NCBI RefSeq assembly: GCF_001665625.1
Contig: NZ_LZSY01000053.1
Coordinates: 1-64,000, forward strand
Length of the DNA stretch: 64,000 nucleotides
Source: Mycolicibacterium peregrinum
GTDB lineage: Bacteria; Actinomycetota; Actinomycetes; Mycobacteriales; Mycobacteriaceae
Reading direction: 5' to 3'
Shown here: piece by piece, positions 46,286 to 55,625 of the stretch
Position numbering within the stretch: position 1 is the first letter of the stretch
How the letters are laid out: every line of letters begins with the position of its first letter
Made by a program: the position numbers and the translations under genes
The notes under the pieces: model-generated
The model's input: the letters and a program-made list of their open reading frames with translations, nothing else
Databases searched by the model: none
Told to the model about the DNA's origin: nothing

Positions 46286-46624
46286 GTGACCGAGCGTGAC
46301 GAGGACCGGGCAGACGCCCTGTTCCACGCGCTCGCCGACCGGACCAGGCGGGACATCATGCGCCGGGTCCTGGCGGGGGAGCACTCGGTCTCGGTGCTTG
46401 CGGCGAAGTACGACATGAGCTTCGCGGCAGTGCAGAAGCACGTCGCCGTGCTGGAAAAGGCCGGGCTGATCACCAAGAGACGCAACGGTCGTGAGCAGTT
46501 GGCCAGCGGTGACGTGGAGGCAGTGCGGTCGGTGGCGTCCATGTTGACTGAGCTGGAACAGGTTTGGCGTGGCCGCATCGCACGCATCGATGAACTGATC
46601 GCATGCGATCCCAAGGAGGACTGA
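46286..46624 (+). CDS. ArsR-family transcriptional repressor
   Basis: A 112-residue winged-helix repressor: HALADRTRRDIMRRVLAGEH, VSVLAAKYDMSFAAVQKHVA and VLEKAGLITKRRNGREQLAS cover the DNA-binding domain. No metal-binding Cys cluster is seen, as usual for ArsR proteins paired with SRPBCC genes. The GTG at 46286 sits right after the promoter, suggesting leaderless translation; a TTG at 46271 would lie inside the operator. The SRPBCC gene starts two bases after its stop, so they form an operon that is probably autoregulated. Confidence 0.92.
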   Translation: MTERDEDRADALFHALADRTRRDIMRRVLAGEHSVSVLAAKYDMSFAAVQKHVAVLEKAGLITKRRNGREQLASGDVEAVRSVASMLTELEQVWRGRIARIDELIACDPKED

Positions 46625-46626
46625 CC

Positions 46627-47112
46627 ATGCCCGTGACCGACGTTCAACACGACCTCGACAAACTGACACTGACCATCACCGCCGACTTCGCGGCGCCGGT
46701 GCAGCGCATCTGGCAGGTGTACGCCGACCCGCGTCAGCTCGAAAAGGTGTGGGGGCCGCCGACCTACCCGGCCACTGTGGTCGACCACAGCCTCACACCG
46801 GGTGGCCGCGTCACCTACTTCATGACCGGCCCGGAGGGTGACAAGCACGCGGGCTACTGGGAGGTAACCGCCGTCGACGAGCCGAGTAGCTTCGCCTTCG
46901 ACGACGGATTCGCCGACCAGGACTTCAACCCGAACCCGGAGATGCCGGTTTCCAAGAACGTCTACACCTTTGCCGAGCACAAGGGCGGGACCCGTGCCGT
47001 CTACGTGAGCACCTACGAGTCCGCCGAAGCACTTCAGCAGGTCCTGGACATGGGTGTGGTCGAGGGTGCTTCGTCGGCGATCAACCAGATCGATGAGCTG
47101 ATCGCGTTCTGA
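46627..47112 (+). CDS. SRPBCC (AHSA1-type) domain protein
   Basis: A 161-residue protein with the AHSA1/SRPBCC fold: ITADFAAPVQRIWQVYADPR, QLEKVWGPPTYPATVV, GYWEVTAVDEPSSFAFDDGF and GTRAVYVSTYESAEALQQVL. The large cavity of the fold binds hydrophobic ligands. ArsR-SRPBCC pairs are common in mycobacteria; the ligand is not known. Co-transcribed with arsR. Confidence 0.92.
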   Translation: MPVTDVQHDLDKLTLTITADFAAPVQRIWQVYADPRQLEKVWGPPTYPATVVDHSLTPGGRVTYFMTGPEGDKHAGYWEVTAVDEPSSFAFDDGFADQDFNPNPEMPVSKNVYTFAEHKGGTRAVYVSTYESAEALQQVLDMGVVEGASSAINQIDELIAF

Positions 47113-47196
47113 CCGACTGAGCGGGGATCGGGCCCGGTGGGCAATCACTTGTCGGGATAAGCGATCCGGGCCCACCTCCGCGTCGTAATCTCAGGT

Positions 47197-47655
47197 ATGC
47201 ATCCGCTCAGGGGTCTCGCCGGGGTAACCATCAGTGTCGTGTCGGCCGCGGCGGTGGCCGCGGGATGCACGACGACCGCAGGAACCCCGGTGGCGAAAAC
47301 CACCAGCGCTGTGGCCTCCGACAGCGCCTCGACCGAACCGGCTCCTACGACGACCGAGTCGCCCAAGGCTGCCGAGCCGACCGGGGCGCCGGTCGGTACG
47401 GCGGTCATGAAGGTCCTCGGTGGCTCCGCCCCGGTGACGATCCGCTACCGGATCAACGGCGGTGCCGAGCAAACCGAATCGAACGTGACGCTGCCGTGGG
47501 AAAAGCAGTACTCCGTCTATGAGGAGGTGGAGTCGGAGGTCGCCGCCGATGGCGGAAGTGCCACGCTCACTTGCACAATCACGATGGACGGCGACAAGTT
47601 GGTGTCGTTCAAGACCGAGGTGAACCCCGTCTGCAACTTCTCCTACTGGGGTTAG
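47197..47655 (+). CDS. MmpS-like lipoprotein
   Basis: A 152-residue lipoprotein: signal peptide with lipobox VAAGC (Cys at 24), a Thr/Ser/Pro linker (residues 25-65) and a C-terminal beta domain of about 85 residues (VTIRYRINGGAEQTESNV, LPWEKQYSVYEE, ATLTCTITMDGDKLVSFK, NPVCNFSYWG). The domain has the LPW motif and the Cys pair seen in the MmpS protein at 37495-37923, so it appears to be an MmpS fold held by a lipid anchor instead of a helix. TAATCT (47186-47191) ends five bases before the ATG, suggesting a leaderless transcript. No mmpL is adjacent. Confidence 0.83.
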   Translation: MHPLRGLAGVTISVVSAAAVAAGCTTTAGTPVAKTTSAVASDSASTEPAPTTTESPKAAEPTGAPVGTAVMKVLGGSAPVTIRYRINGGAEQTESNVTLPWEKQYSVYEEVESEVAADGGSATLTCTITMDGDKLVSFKTEVNPVCNFSYWG

Positions 47656-47665
47656 CGTTTCCGCC

Positions 47666-48298
47666 TCACGGATACGGCAGGGGTGTGGCGGCCCGCGATT
47701 TCATCAGGTGTTCCATGACCTGGATCTCCTGCGTCTGCTCGGTGACCATGGCCAGGGCCGTACGCCGGATCGCCTCGTTGGAGCCATCGCGGGTTTCGTC
47801 GAATGCCATCTCGGCGCCGCCCTGGTGGTGGCGGGTCATCAACTGGAGAAACAAGGCTTCGTTTGCGGGGCCGGTGGCGCGCTGAAGGCGGGCCAATTCA
47901 TCGGGGGACGCCATCCCCATCTGCATGCCGGGGGGCTGTCCGGTGTCGTGGTGATGGGACATGCCGTGTCCGGTGTGCTCTGTGGGCACCGTGGGGTTGA
48001 GGGGCTGTTCCGCCAGCTGTAGCCACCCGACCATGGTGCCGACCTCCGCCTGTTGCTGAAGTCTGATCTGGTCTGCGAGCGTGCGTATTTCGGGAGCGGC
48101 GTCCGCGCTGAGCAGGTCGCAGATGGTGATCGCCTGCTGGTGGTGGGTCATCATCATCTGCGCGAAGGTCACGTCGGCCTCTGACATCAGTGGCGGTGCA
48201 CTGTCGTTCCGGTGGGATTCGGCGAACGCGCCGAGGAACGCGGCGGCCGCGATGACGACGGTGGCGCCGAAAATGCGGGCGGGAATGGAAGCGCTCAT
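47666..48298 (-). CDS. DUF305 secreted protein, His/Met-rich
   Basis: A 210-residue protein with an N-terminal signal or anchor (residues 1-27) and a DUF305 ferritin-like helical core with two typical motifs, FAQMMMTHHQQAITI and LMTRHHQGGAEMA. Between them is a His/Met-rich loop (GHGMSHHHDTGQPPGMQMGM). DUF305 proteins are repeatedly found with copper and silver handling genes. The ATG overlaps the stop of the LVIVD gene by four bases, so they are translationally coupled. Confidence 0.9.
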   Translation of the reverse strand: MSASIPARIFGATVVIAAAAFLGAFAESHRNDSAPPLMSEADVTFAQMMMTHHQQAITICDLLSADAAPEIRTLADQIRLQQQAEVGTMVGWLQLAEQPLNPTVPTEHTGHGMSHHHDTGQPPGMQMGMASPDELARLQRATGPANEALFLQLMTRHHQGGAEMAFDETRDGSNEAIRRTALAMVTEQTQEIQVMEHLMKSRAATPLPYP

Positions 48299-49839
48299 CG
48301 TGGCGGGTAGACGGTCGGGTCCAGCTTCAGGGTCATGAACCCGTTGTCGGAACACGTGACGTAGAGCAGGTTTCCCCGGAACTCCGGTGGTGACATGCAC
48401 CAGTCTGCGGAGAAATCGGCCGGCTGTCCCCAGCCCGGCCGGTTGCCCAGCACGATGTCGGAAAGCTGGATCTTCCCGTCGAGGGCAGCCCGTCCCACCC
48501 CGAATATTCCGGTGAGTGGTGGGGTCGCGAGAACCGAAAGATTGTAGACGTGAATCGAATTGGGTAGGTCCTCGTACTTCTTGTCGGACTGTGCCGGTGG
48601 GTTGAAATAGGCGAGTTCCGTGATGTGCTCTGGGTCGCGGATGTCGAACACCCGGATACCCGACTGGATCCAACCACAGGCCAGGGCCGTCGGATCGTCT
48701 TGCCGGTCCACCGAACAGTAGTGAGAGTCGTAGGCGAACACCCCGTTGAATCCACCGCTGCTCGTCCAGTTGTCCATGTGTTCGGGCAGATTGATCTCGA
48801 GTTTGATGATGTTGCGCAGCTTGAGGTCGGTCGGGTCTGAGACGTCGAACAGCTTGACGCCCCCGGAACCGAGTTCGTCGATGGTGAAGATGTGCGGTAC
48901 GCCTCGGTAGGTGACGTAGACGCTGTGCTGGGCCTCCTGCCCGTCCACCCAGGCTTTGTGGCTGTAGGCCGGAAGCAGTTGGTGCATGGTGAAATCGGGT
49001 GCCACCCGGTCCTGTACCGCAGAGGTGTCGAGCACCGTCAAGCCGCTGAACTGCGACATGTACATGGTCCGCCCGTCCGGTGCGAAGCCCATGCCGTGTG
49101 AGGCCCAGCCGACCGGCGCGCTCCACACCACATGCGGAGCAGTCGGATCGGTGATGTCCACCGCACTGTTCCAGATGATGCCCCCGGCCCAGTAGGTGTT
49201 GCCGTCGGGCGAGAAGTTGCCCTCGTGGGTGAGCATCGGGATCCGTACGCCGGGAAGGGAACCGGCGCCCTCGTTGAGCAGCCGGGGGTGCCGACAGTCC
49301 TGTGAGATGTCGTAGATGGAGATGTAGCCGCCCCCGAACAACAGGGGAACGCCCGTTCCGACCAGCAACCCCCGGCCCGCGTGTACCTTCAGGGACTCCC
49401 AGGTTCCGCCGACCATCGCCGGCTCGGTGAGCAGATCGGCCTGGACCGGGTGGGCAGGGTCGGACGCGTCGATCACCTGGACGCCGTTGGTGTAGGGCCA
49501 GGTGGACCCGACGTAGGTGCAGTTCTTGTATGAAGTGCTCGTGATGCCTGCGCCGGTGCCCTGGTGCTGACCGACCAGGTCGATGTTGCAGTTGTAGCCC
49601 TGCGCGCTGCGGTGGGATTCCCGGTCCGCAACCGGCACCTCACCCTGCAATCCGGTCTCGACCCGGTCGCCCGGTCGGCATTGCGCCTTGTCGACCGCGG
49701 TCGGCCAGATGTCGAAGCGCGTGTCGTATCCCGGCGGAAGTCCGGCGTGGGCCACAGCCGACGGCCCCAGTCCTGCGATGGCCACGAGAAGCGCGACGCA
49801 TACCGCGCGGAGGAGGTTGTCCAGCATCGACCGCATCAT
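48295..49839 (-). CDS. Secreted LVIVD-type beta-propeller protein
   Basis: A 514-residue exported protein: signal peptide 1-32, then repeated GVQVIDASDPAHPVQADLL, ISIYDISQDCRHPRLL, AVDITDPTAPHVVW, VKLFDVSDPTDLKLR and IRVFDIRDPEHITELAY, which match LVIVD repeats that build a propeller. There are scattered Cys residues that could form disulfides. Coupled to the DUF305 gene. Function unknown, possibly linked to metal handling through its partner. Confidence 0.88.
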   Translation of the reverse strand: MMRSMLDNLLRAVCVALLVAIAGLGPSAVAHAGLPPGYDTRFDIWPTAVDKAQCRPGDRVETGLQGEVPVADRESHRSAQGYNCNIDLVGQHQGTGAGITSTSYKNCTYVGSTWPYTNGVQVIDASDPAHPVQADLLTEPAMVGGTWESLKVHAGRGLLVGTGVPLLFGGGYISIYDISQDCRHPRLLNEGAGSLPGVRIPMLTHEGNFSPDGNTYWAGGIIWNSAVDITDPTAPHVVWSAPVGWASHGMGFAPDGRTMYMSQFSGLTVLDTSAVQDRVAPDFTMHQLLPAYSHKAWVDGQEAQHSVYVTYRGVPHIFTIDELGSGGVKLFDVSDPTDLKLRNIIKLEINLPEHMDNWTSSGGFNGVFAYDSHYCSVDRQDDPTALACGWIQSGIRVFDIRDPEHITELAYFNPPAQSDKKYEDLPNSIHVYNLSVLATPPLTGIFGVGRAALDGKIQLSDIVLGNRPGWGQPADFSADWCMSPPEFRGNLLYVTCSDNGFMTLKLDPTVYPPR

Positions 49840-49930
49840 GGCATTGCGGAACGTCGCTGCGGACAGAAACTGTCAGATTCGGACAGTTTTTACAGTCAGG
49901 CGGCGAAGTGTTGCGCCCGTGGGCACCGTT

Positions 49931-50716
49931 CTACCGGTGCCGCCCGGCCGTCGCTGCCACCGGTCGTGACGCGGTGTCCGCGTTCTCGGCGCTGCGATCA
50001 GGAGCCAGCATCACCGCGGTGATCGGGACCACGAGCGCGAGCAGGCCGATCACGAAGACCGGGAACAGGAACGAGAACACTTCGGGCCCACCGGGAACCG
50101 GCATCGTGTGGTCGACATCGACGCGCACCGCGGCCATGCCCGTGTAGTGCATGCCGACGACGGCGACACCCATCACGAGGCCGGCGACGAATCGGAGACC
50201 ACGGGATTCGAGGACGAGGGTGAACCAGAGCGCGGCGGTGGCGGCGACGACGGCGATCACGAAGGAAAGGACGACAAGCGCAGTGTCGTAGGTCATCGTG
50301 CCCTGCATCTGGACGGCCCACATGCCGGTGTAGTGCATCATCGCGACGGCGAGCCCGGTGATGACGCCACCGGCGAGCAGGCGCTTCAGATCGAAGGTGC
50401 GACCGATCGTGATCAGGCCGACGAATACCGCCGCGATCGCGATGACGGCCGACGCGACCGTCCAGCCGAGGTGGTAGCGGACCATGCTGTTGGGGATCGC
50501 GAAACCGAGCATCGCGATGAAGTGCATGAGCCAGACGCCCACGCCGCCGATGGCGATCGAAGCCATGAGCAGCCAGCGGAGGCGGTCGCGTCCGTTGGTC
50601 GCAGTTGCACCGCAACGGGTGCATGCCAGGCCGACGACCGATCCGGTCACCGACACGATGTATGCCAGGAACAGCAGCCAGAGGCCCATGTCGAAATGAT
50701 GTACTTGGTGGTTCAT
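49931..50716 (-). CDS. MHYT-domain membrane sensor
   Basis: A 261-residue membrane protein with seven predicted helices and three MHYT-type repeats: VWLMHFIAMLGFAIP, VAMMHYTGMWAVQM and VGMHYTGMAAVRVD. MHYT domains are proposed to sense oxygen, CO or NO through a copper site formed by the Met and His residues. The C-terminus is short and has no GGDEF, EAL or kinase domain, so it must signal through a partner. From the ATG at 50716, preceded by GAGGAATCC; 40 bases after cvnD on the same strand. Confidence 0.92.
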   Translation of the reverse strand: MNHQVHHFDMGLWLLFLAYIVSVTGSVVGLACTRCGATATNGRDRLRWLLMASIAIGGVGVWLMHFIAMLGFAIPNSMVRYHLGWTVASAVIAIAAVFVGLITIGRTFDLKRLLAGGVITGLAVAMMHYTGMWAVQMQGTMTYDTALVVLSFVIAVVAATAALWFTLVLESRGLRFVAGLVMGVAVVGMHYTGMAAVRVDVDHTMPVPGGPEVFSFLFPVFVIGLLALVVPITAVMLAPDRSAENADTASRPVAATAGRHR

Positions 50717-50756
50717 GGTGGATTCCTCGAGACTGTGAGACTGGCGGGCTGTGGAT

Positions 50757-51341
50757 CTAGGGCGCTGCGGTCGGAAGGCGTTCCAGCGCAAACGATGTGA
50801 TGGCGATCAACGCGTTCTTCGCCGAGTCGCGTTGCCGGGCATCGACAGTGATGATCGGTACGTTCGGCGACACGGACATCGCCTCACGAAGCTCTTCGAT
50901 GCTGTGGGTCGGGGAGTCGTCGAACTCGTTGACGGCGATCAGGAACGGCAGGCTGCGGGCCTCGAAGAAGTCGACGGCGGCGAAGCTGTCCTCGAGCCTG
51001 CGGGTGTCGACGAGCACCACGGCGCCGATCGCGCCGTGGACCAGGTCGTCCCACATGAACCAGAACCGCCGTTGCCCCGGGGTACCGAAGAGGTAGAGCA
51101 CGAGGTCGTCGGCGATGGTGATCCGGCCGAAATCCATGGCAACCGTGGTGGTTTCCTTGCCGGGAATCGCTTCGAGGTCGTCGTGTCCCTGCGAGGCGTT
51201 CGTGACGAGGGCCTCGGTGCGCAACGGCACGATCTCCGACACGGCGCCGACGAACGTGGTCTTGCCGACGCCGAAGCCGCCGGCAATCACGATCTTCGTC
51301 GAAGACACCGTGGAGCCGGAGTCAGAGTGCGCGTAAGCCAC
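50757..51341 (-). CDS. Conservon GTPase (CvnD-like)
   Basis: A 194-residue MglA-like small GTPase: Walker A GGFGVGKTT at 21-29, the switch II-like region DLVLYLFGTPGQRRFWFMWD, and VNEFDDS as a changed NKxD base motif. It is the fourth protein of the conservon (cvn) module known from Streptomyces and mycobacteria (Rv3362c). It overlaps cvnC by 20 bases. Confidence 0.93.
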   Translation of the reverse strand: MAYAHSDSGSTVSSTKIVIAGGFGVGKTTFVGAVSEIVPLRTEALVTNASQGHDDLEAIPGKETTTVAMDFGRITIADDLVLYLFGTPGQRRFWFMWDDLVHGAIGAVVLVDTRRLEDSFAAVDFFEARSLPFLIAVNEFDDSPTHSIEELREAMSVSPNVPIITVDARQRDSAKNALIAITSFALERLPTAAP

Positions 51342-51699
51342 TGAGGGTCCTTTCGATCAGTAGGCGCCGTTCTGCAACGGTCGAGCGGTCGGTCAGGGTG
51401 GCGTGAACTCGGAGGTGGCCGCTGTCCACCAGGTCGCTCACCAGCACCCGGGCCACTCCGATCGGCAGACCGGCGTGAGCCGAGATCTCGGCGATCGACG
51501 GCCGGCTGCTGCACAACCGGACGATGACGGCGGGGATATCGCCTGGTGCGCAGTCGAGTTCACCGGAGGGCAGCAGGGCCTCCACCGGAGCTTCGATCGG
51601 GATCTCGACCCGGGCGCGGGTCCGACCCCCGGTCAGGGTGTACGGCCGGGCGCGGCTTGCGGTCTGCTTCTGCTCGGGTCTGTCCATGCTGAGCGTCAT
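51322..51699 (-). CDS. DUF742 protein (CvnC-like)
   Basis: A 125-residue DUF742 protein from the ATG at 51699: [20 protein letters not shown], the winged-helix-like segment [20 protein letters not shown] and [15 protein letters not shown]. It is the third conservon component and probably couples the sensor kinase to the GTPase. Overlaps cvnB by four bases. Confidence 0.92.
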   Translation of the reverse strand: MTLSMDRPEQKQTASRARPYTLTGGRTRARVEIPIEAPVEALLPSGELDCAPGDIPAVIVRLCSSRPSIAEISAHAGLPIGVARVLVSDLVDSGHLRVHATLTDRSTVAERRLLIERTLSGLRAL

Positions 51700-52151
51700 C
51701 GAGCACCATGGCCGGCGCGCGGGGTCGCCTCCACGGTCTTGCCGACCCGGTCGACGAGCAGGGCCATCTCGTAGCCGACCTGGCCGATGTCGCACGAGAT
51801 CGACGCCAGGGTGGCGAGGTACGAGCCGTTGCCAACGCCCATCAGCAGCAGGAAGCCGTCGTCCATCTCGACGATCGACTGGCGCACGTTGCCGGCCTCG
51901 AACAGCCGGGCGGCACCGTTCGACAGGCTCGCCAAACCCGATGTCACGGCGGCCAATTGCTCGGCACGGTCAGCCGGAAGGTGGGAGTTCGAGGCCATCA
52001 GCAGCCCGTCGGCCGACACCAGGATCGCATGTGACACGCCAGGTACATCACGGACGAAGTTGGACACGAACCAGTCGAGGGTGCCGGAGGTCCCCGACGG
52101 TGTTGCAGCAGACCCCGCGGACCGATCCTGTGGTTGCGTGCCGGTGTTCAT
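51696..52151 (-). CDS. Roadblock/LC7 protein (CvnB-like)
   Basis: A 151-residue roadblock/LC7 protein: [56 protein letters not shown] and [12 protein letters not shown]. In conservons it acts as a partner or GAP-like regulator of the GTPase. Its ATG overlaps the end of cvnA by four bases. Confidence 0.93.
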   Translation of the reverse strand: MNTGTQPQDRSAGSAATPSGTSGTLDWFVSNFVRDVPGVSHAILVSADGLLMASNSHLPADRAEQLAAVTSGLASLSNGAARLFEAGNVRQSIVEMDDGFLLLMGVGNGSYLATLASISCDIGQVGYEMALLVDRVGKTVEATPRAGHGAR

Positions 52152-54811
52152 CGATCTCCTTCGATTCGGCTGTGTGCTGCGTCGGTTTCGGCTCGGCCTC
52201 TGCGAACGCCGGCCAGTTGTCGGCTCAGGATGTCGCGGATCGCCGCGGGGTCGTTGCCCCCGTTGGCCTTGGCCTGGGGTTCTGATCTTGCCTCATCGGG
52301 CACCAGGCGCGCTCCACGTTCGCGGATCGGCAGTCCGGATGCCGTGTGCCGCTTGGTTTCCTGCTCGACAGCCTTTGCTGCAGCCGCCCAGCCCGCGTCG
52401 GCGGAGCTGGACCAGACCCGGTTGCGGGATTCGGGCGCGGTGGGATCCATCAGCCACTCCGAGGCCATCCGCTCGAAGATCGGTGCACTCTCCAAACTCT
52501 CCGGCTCAATGTGCGGTTGCTCGGACTCGGTGGCGGGTATGGGCGCAGCGTCGGCGGGCTCGGCAGCGGCCGGGGCCGATGTTCCAGAGGTGAAGTAGGA
52601 CAGCGGGTTGCCGCGCTGCGGCCGGTCGGGTTCCGCAGGTGCGGCCGGAGACGCCGGCGCCGGCGCGGTCGATGCGGTCACCGGAGCGGGGGTGCCGTTG
52701 ACGCCGCTGGCACCGGGCGAGCGTTTCGGCAGCCCGTTGACGGTGGCCCGGGCCGGGGCGTCGGACCCTCGCTCCGACGGCAGCGACGCCGCCTGCGAGC
52801 CGTTGGCCTCGGCGTGCGCGCCGGTGGCGGCACTCGTCGGCGCATTCCGTCCTTCGTCGGCGGGCTGCGGTCGCGACCCGGTAAACGAGCCGTTGCGCAG
52901 ATCGTCGAGCGACTCACCCACCCCGATGGGCGAGACCAGCGTGCCGGGGATGTGCACACTTGCCGTCACACCGGGCCGATCGGTCAACGCCGAGGTGGTG
53001 CGCAGCCGCACTGTGACTTCGTGACGTCCCGCCAGCCGGCCGACCACGAAAAGCCCCATCCGCTTGGCGGTTTCGGAGGTCACCTCGCCACCGAGCGCGA
53101 GCCGGTCGTTCGCAGCGGTCAAGTCGTCCTTGGACATGCCGAGTCCGCGGTCGGCCACCTCGACCAGCAGGCCGGCGTCGATCGCGCGTCCCACCGTGAC
53201 CAACACGGGCGCATCGGGCGGCGAGTAGCGCAGCGCGTTGTCGAGCAGTTCGGCGACCAGGTGGCCGATATCGCCGGCGGCAGAGCCGGCGATCGAGACG
53301 TCGGCCAGGTGTCCGACCTGAACCCGGCGGTACTCCTCGACCTCGGACATGGCGGCGCGCAGCATGTCGGGCAGCGCGACGGGCGCGGACACCCGATGGC
53401 GTTCCACGGTGTCGGCGAGGACGAGGAGGTTGTCCCCGTTGCGGCGCATGCGCGTCGCAAGGTGGTCCAGGCGGAAGAGGTGATCCAGCCGGACCGGGTC
53501 CTCCTCGTCGAGCTCGAGTGTCTCGATGAGGGCCAGCTGTTCTTCGACTAGTGAGCGGCTTCGGCGGGACAGGGTTTCGAACATGTCGCCGATCTGCAGG
53601 CGGACACCGTGCTCGCCGGCCAGCCGGACGGCTTGGGAGTGGATGTCGTCGATCGCGCGCGCGAGCTGTCCGACCTCTTCATTGGTGCGGAACGGCAGCG
53701 GTTCGATCTCAGGTATGCCGCCGCCCTTGCTGAGCCGTTCGATTTCTTCGGGTAGCTCGACCTGTGCGACCTGCAGCGCCCCTTGGCGCAGGCGGCCGAT
53801 CGACCGGATGAGCGAGCGGCCGACGGCGAGCGCGAAGACGAGGGCGGCCAGAACCGCACCGAGGATGATCGCGGTGTCACGCAGGGCATCGGACCGCAGG
53901 GCGTTGGCGCGATGGTGCAACGTGCCGTCGAGGTCGGCGGACAGGTCCTGGGTCATGGCGCGGTAGCCCTCGACGCTGGCCCGCATCGCGTCGGTGAACG
54001 CGGGCGCGTGCACGCTGTCGTCGGACGGTCGGGTGTAGGTGGCGCGACGGACGTCGGATTCCTTGGACAGCGCCGTGGCCTCGTCGGTGGTCATCAGCCG
54101 GTTGAGCCGATCGATCGCGGCCGCTTCTGCGCCGGCTGCGTCTGCGACCTCGGCGCGGAGCTCATCGGAATCGGCGAAATCGGGCGCGGCGATCAGTATC
54201 CGTTGCGCCGTCAGTGCACGCTGCGCCGCGAGGGCGTCCACGAGCTGGTCCGCGAGCGGGCGCACGGTGCGGTCGTCCACGGTGGCGGTGGTCGCTGCGA
54301 TCGCGGAGACGACGCCGGAGGCCACGTTCTGCGCCCGCTCGGCGATCACCTGCTGGGGCAGTGGCCCGGATTTGAGGTCGTCGCGCAACGTCTTGGCGGT
54401 GGAGGACGCGGTCGTCAGCTCGGTGGCGACGGTCGAGTCGAAGTCGGCGGACTTGATCAGGGTGTCGAGCGCCTTGGCACTCTCGTCGAATTGTGCGAGC
54501 GGTTCGTCGATCGGTGCACCCGAGGCGGCGGCATACGCCAGCCCGTCGATCCGGTCGACCAGTTCCACCGCAGGCACCACGATCACGGCATTGTCCGACG
54601 CGAGGTTGAGCCGCGATGCGGCCGACAGCTCGTTGTAGATACGTACTGCGCCGAAGGTCGCCGCGAGCATGATCGGCAGCACCAGCGTCGCTGCCACTTT
54701 CCACCGCAGCGGCCAGCTCTCGATCGATGCGCGAGACGCCCGAGTCACGGTCGGACGCGCATGTTCTCCGACGCTCGGATCATGTGCATCCACAGCCGTA
54801 CCACCCTTCAC
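52148..54811 (-). CDS. Conservon sensor histidine-kinase-like protein (CvnA)
   Basis: An 887-residue membrane protein. Helix 1 at about residues 36-56 ([20 protein letters not shown]), an extracellular all-helical sensor region (about 60-310), helix 2 near 315-335 ([17 protein letters not shown]), a HAMP-like linker, then a kinase region with the N box [14 protein letters not shown] and G box [10 protein letters not shown]. The C-terminal 230 residues are Ala/Pro-rich. It begins the cvnABCD-MHYT-LVIVD-DUF305 minus-strand run. Stimulus unknown. GTG start at 54811. Confidence 0.93.
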   Translation of the reverse strand: MKGGTAVDAHDPSVGEHARPTVTRASRASIESWPLRWKVAATLVLPIMLAATFGAVRIYNELSAASRLNLASDNAVIVVPAVELVDRIDGLAYAAASGAPIDEPLAQFDESAKALDTLIKSADFDSTVATELTTASSTAKTLRDDLKSGPLPQQVIAERAQNVASGVVSAIAATTATVDDRTVRPLADQLVDALAAQRALTAQRILIAAPDFADSDELRAEVADAAGAEAAAIDRLNRLMTTDEATALSKESDVRRATYTRPSDDSVHAPAFTDAMRASVEGYRAMTQDLSADLDGTLHHRANALRSDALRDTAIILGAVLAALVFALAVGRSLIRSIGRLRQGALQVAQVELPEEIERLSKGGGIPEIEPLPFRTNEEVGQLARAIDDIHSQAVRLAGEHGVRLQIGDMFETLSRRSRSLVEEQLALIETLELDEEDPVRLDHLFRLDHLATRMRRNGDNLLVLADTVERHRVSAPVALPDMLRAAMSEVEEYRRVQVGHLADVSIAGSAAGDIGHLVAELLDNALRYSPPDAPVLVTVGRAIDAGLLVEVADRGLGMSKDDLTAANDRLALGGEVTSETAKRMGLFVVGRLAGRHEVTVRLRTTSALTDRPGVTASVHIPGTLVSPIGVGESLDDLRNGSFTGSRPQPADEGRNAPTSAATGAHAEANGSQAASLPSERGSDAPARATVNGLPKRSPGASGVNGTPAPVTASTAPAPASPAAPAEPDRPQRGNPLSYFTSGTSAPAAAEPADAAPIPATESEQPHIEPESLESAPIFERMASEWLMDPTAPESRNRVWSSSADAGWAAAAKAVEQETKRHTASGLPIRERGARLVPDEARSEPQAKANGGNDPAAIRDILSRQLAGVRRGRAETDAAHSRIEGDR

Positions 54812-54947
54812 CGAGCTAATTGACGTTCTAGAAGGGCAGCTCGGCCACGGGACAGGTTAAATGATTGGTAACGATTGCGCATCGACGGGGCTAACCGCGG
54901 CGCGTTCGCTGGCGTGCTTCCTTAATTTGTGAGTCGCCCTACATGCA

Positions 54948-54971
54948 AGTTTCTTGCGAATGTAAGAAACT
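54948..54971. promoter_or_regulatory. Inverted repeat upstream of cvnA
   Basis: AGTTTCTT (54948-54955) and AAGAAACT (54964-54971) are perfect inverted repeats eight bases apart, 137 bases before the cvnA start. Candidate operator or hairpin; low GC makes it stand out in this region. Confidence 0.4.
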
Positions 54972-55402
54972 GGCCCGATTCTTGTGGGCTCCCCCGACGG
55001 GTAGTCGGGTCGCGGCGGTGAATCCGGTAGCTGGAATCCACGACGGCGACGATGAAACACTCTGAGAAGCTGAACAACGAGTTCCCAGACGACGGGTGGG
55101 GCGGATTGCGGTCGACACTCGACGGCCCGCTGTATATACGGCAAACCAGGGGCCGGTTACCCGGCGGCCCGGTGCATGGCCGGGGTGAAGCTGTCGGGGA
55201 AGCTGCACCGTCTCTCTGGGGGACGTGGGTGACAGCCGGATCGGGACGGGGACCGCGACAATCGACGGATTCCGCTGCGCGGGACGGTGATGCGTGATCA
55301 TCCGTCTTCGGTGGGTTGTCACGGATCCGGCGTCGGGCAGGCCGGCGTTCTCGGAGGTTGGCGGGTAGCGGTCCCGCGACTGGCTGGGGTGCACGGGGTC
55401 AT

Positions 55403-55419
55403 TGCGTCACCGTGACGCA
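55403..55419. promoter_or_regulatory. Perfect 8-1-8 palindrome
   Basis: TGCGTCAC-C-GTGACGCA is a perfect palindrome of 17 bases, the size and symmetry of a site for a dimeric regulator. It lies in the 814-base gap, about 205 bases upstream of the small gene at 55626. Confidence 0.4.
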
Positions 55420-55625
55420 CTTCGACTTGCCGGAGCAGTCACAGCAAACAATGTCAAATTCAGGAATGTGAATTACGTCTCTGTTCAAGCTCTTTGGATG
55501 TGTAAAAGACGTTTAAGAGGGATCCTTAAGGAGTCCACGGCCAACTCGATGCACCGTCTCAGCTTGGCCGAGCACGCTTGGCACTGAGTAGAAGTGTCGT
55601 GAAGCTCCGCTGGAGGTCATTGAAC

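Larger units (their letters stand above)
54812..55625. other. Long gene-free region upstream of cvnA
   Basis: 814 bases with no convincing gene. It contains the AGTTTCTT/AAGAAACT inverted repeat (54948-54971), the palindrome at 55403-55419 and an A/T-richer patch around 55440-55550. It must carry the cvnA promoter on the minus strand and the promoter of the small gene at 55626. Short frames inside were rejected. Confidence 0.55.

Noticed and set aside
46114..47175. Upstream extension of the lipase-like gene on the minus strand
   Set aside because: It lies antisense to the arsR-SRPBCC operon, whose promoter and products are clear; the ATG at 46113 has its own ribosome binding site and a signal peptide.
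48299..49126. Upstream extension of the DUF305 frame
   Set aside because: Overlaps the LVIVD gene in another frame; the ATG at 48298 starts a signal peptide and overlaps the LVIVD stop as ATGA.
54039..54638. Open frame on the plus strand over cvnA
   Set aside because: Shadow of the cvnA sensor region; no ribosome binding site and no domain.
55402..55587. 61-codon frame in the gap before the small gene at 55626
   Set aside because: Starts near a palindrome with no ribosome binding site and has unusual composition; more likely regulatory DNA.
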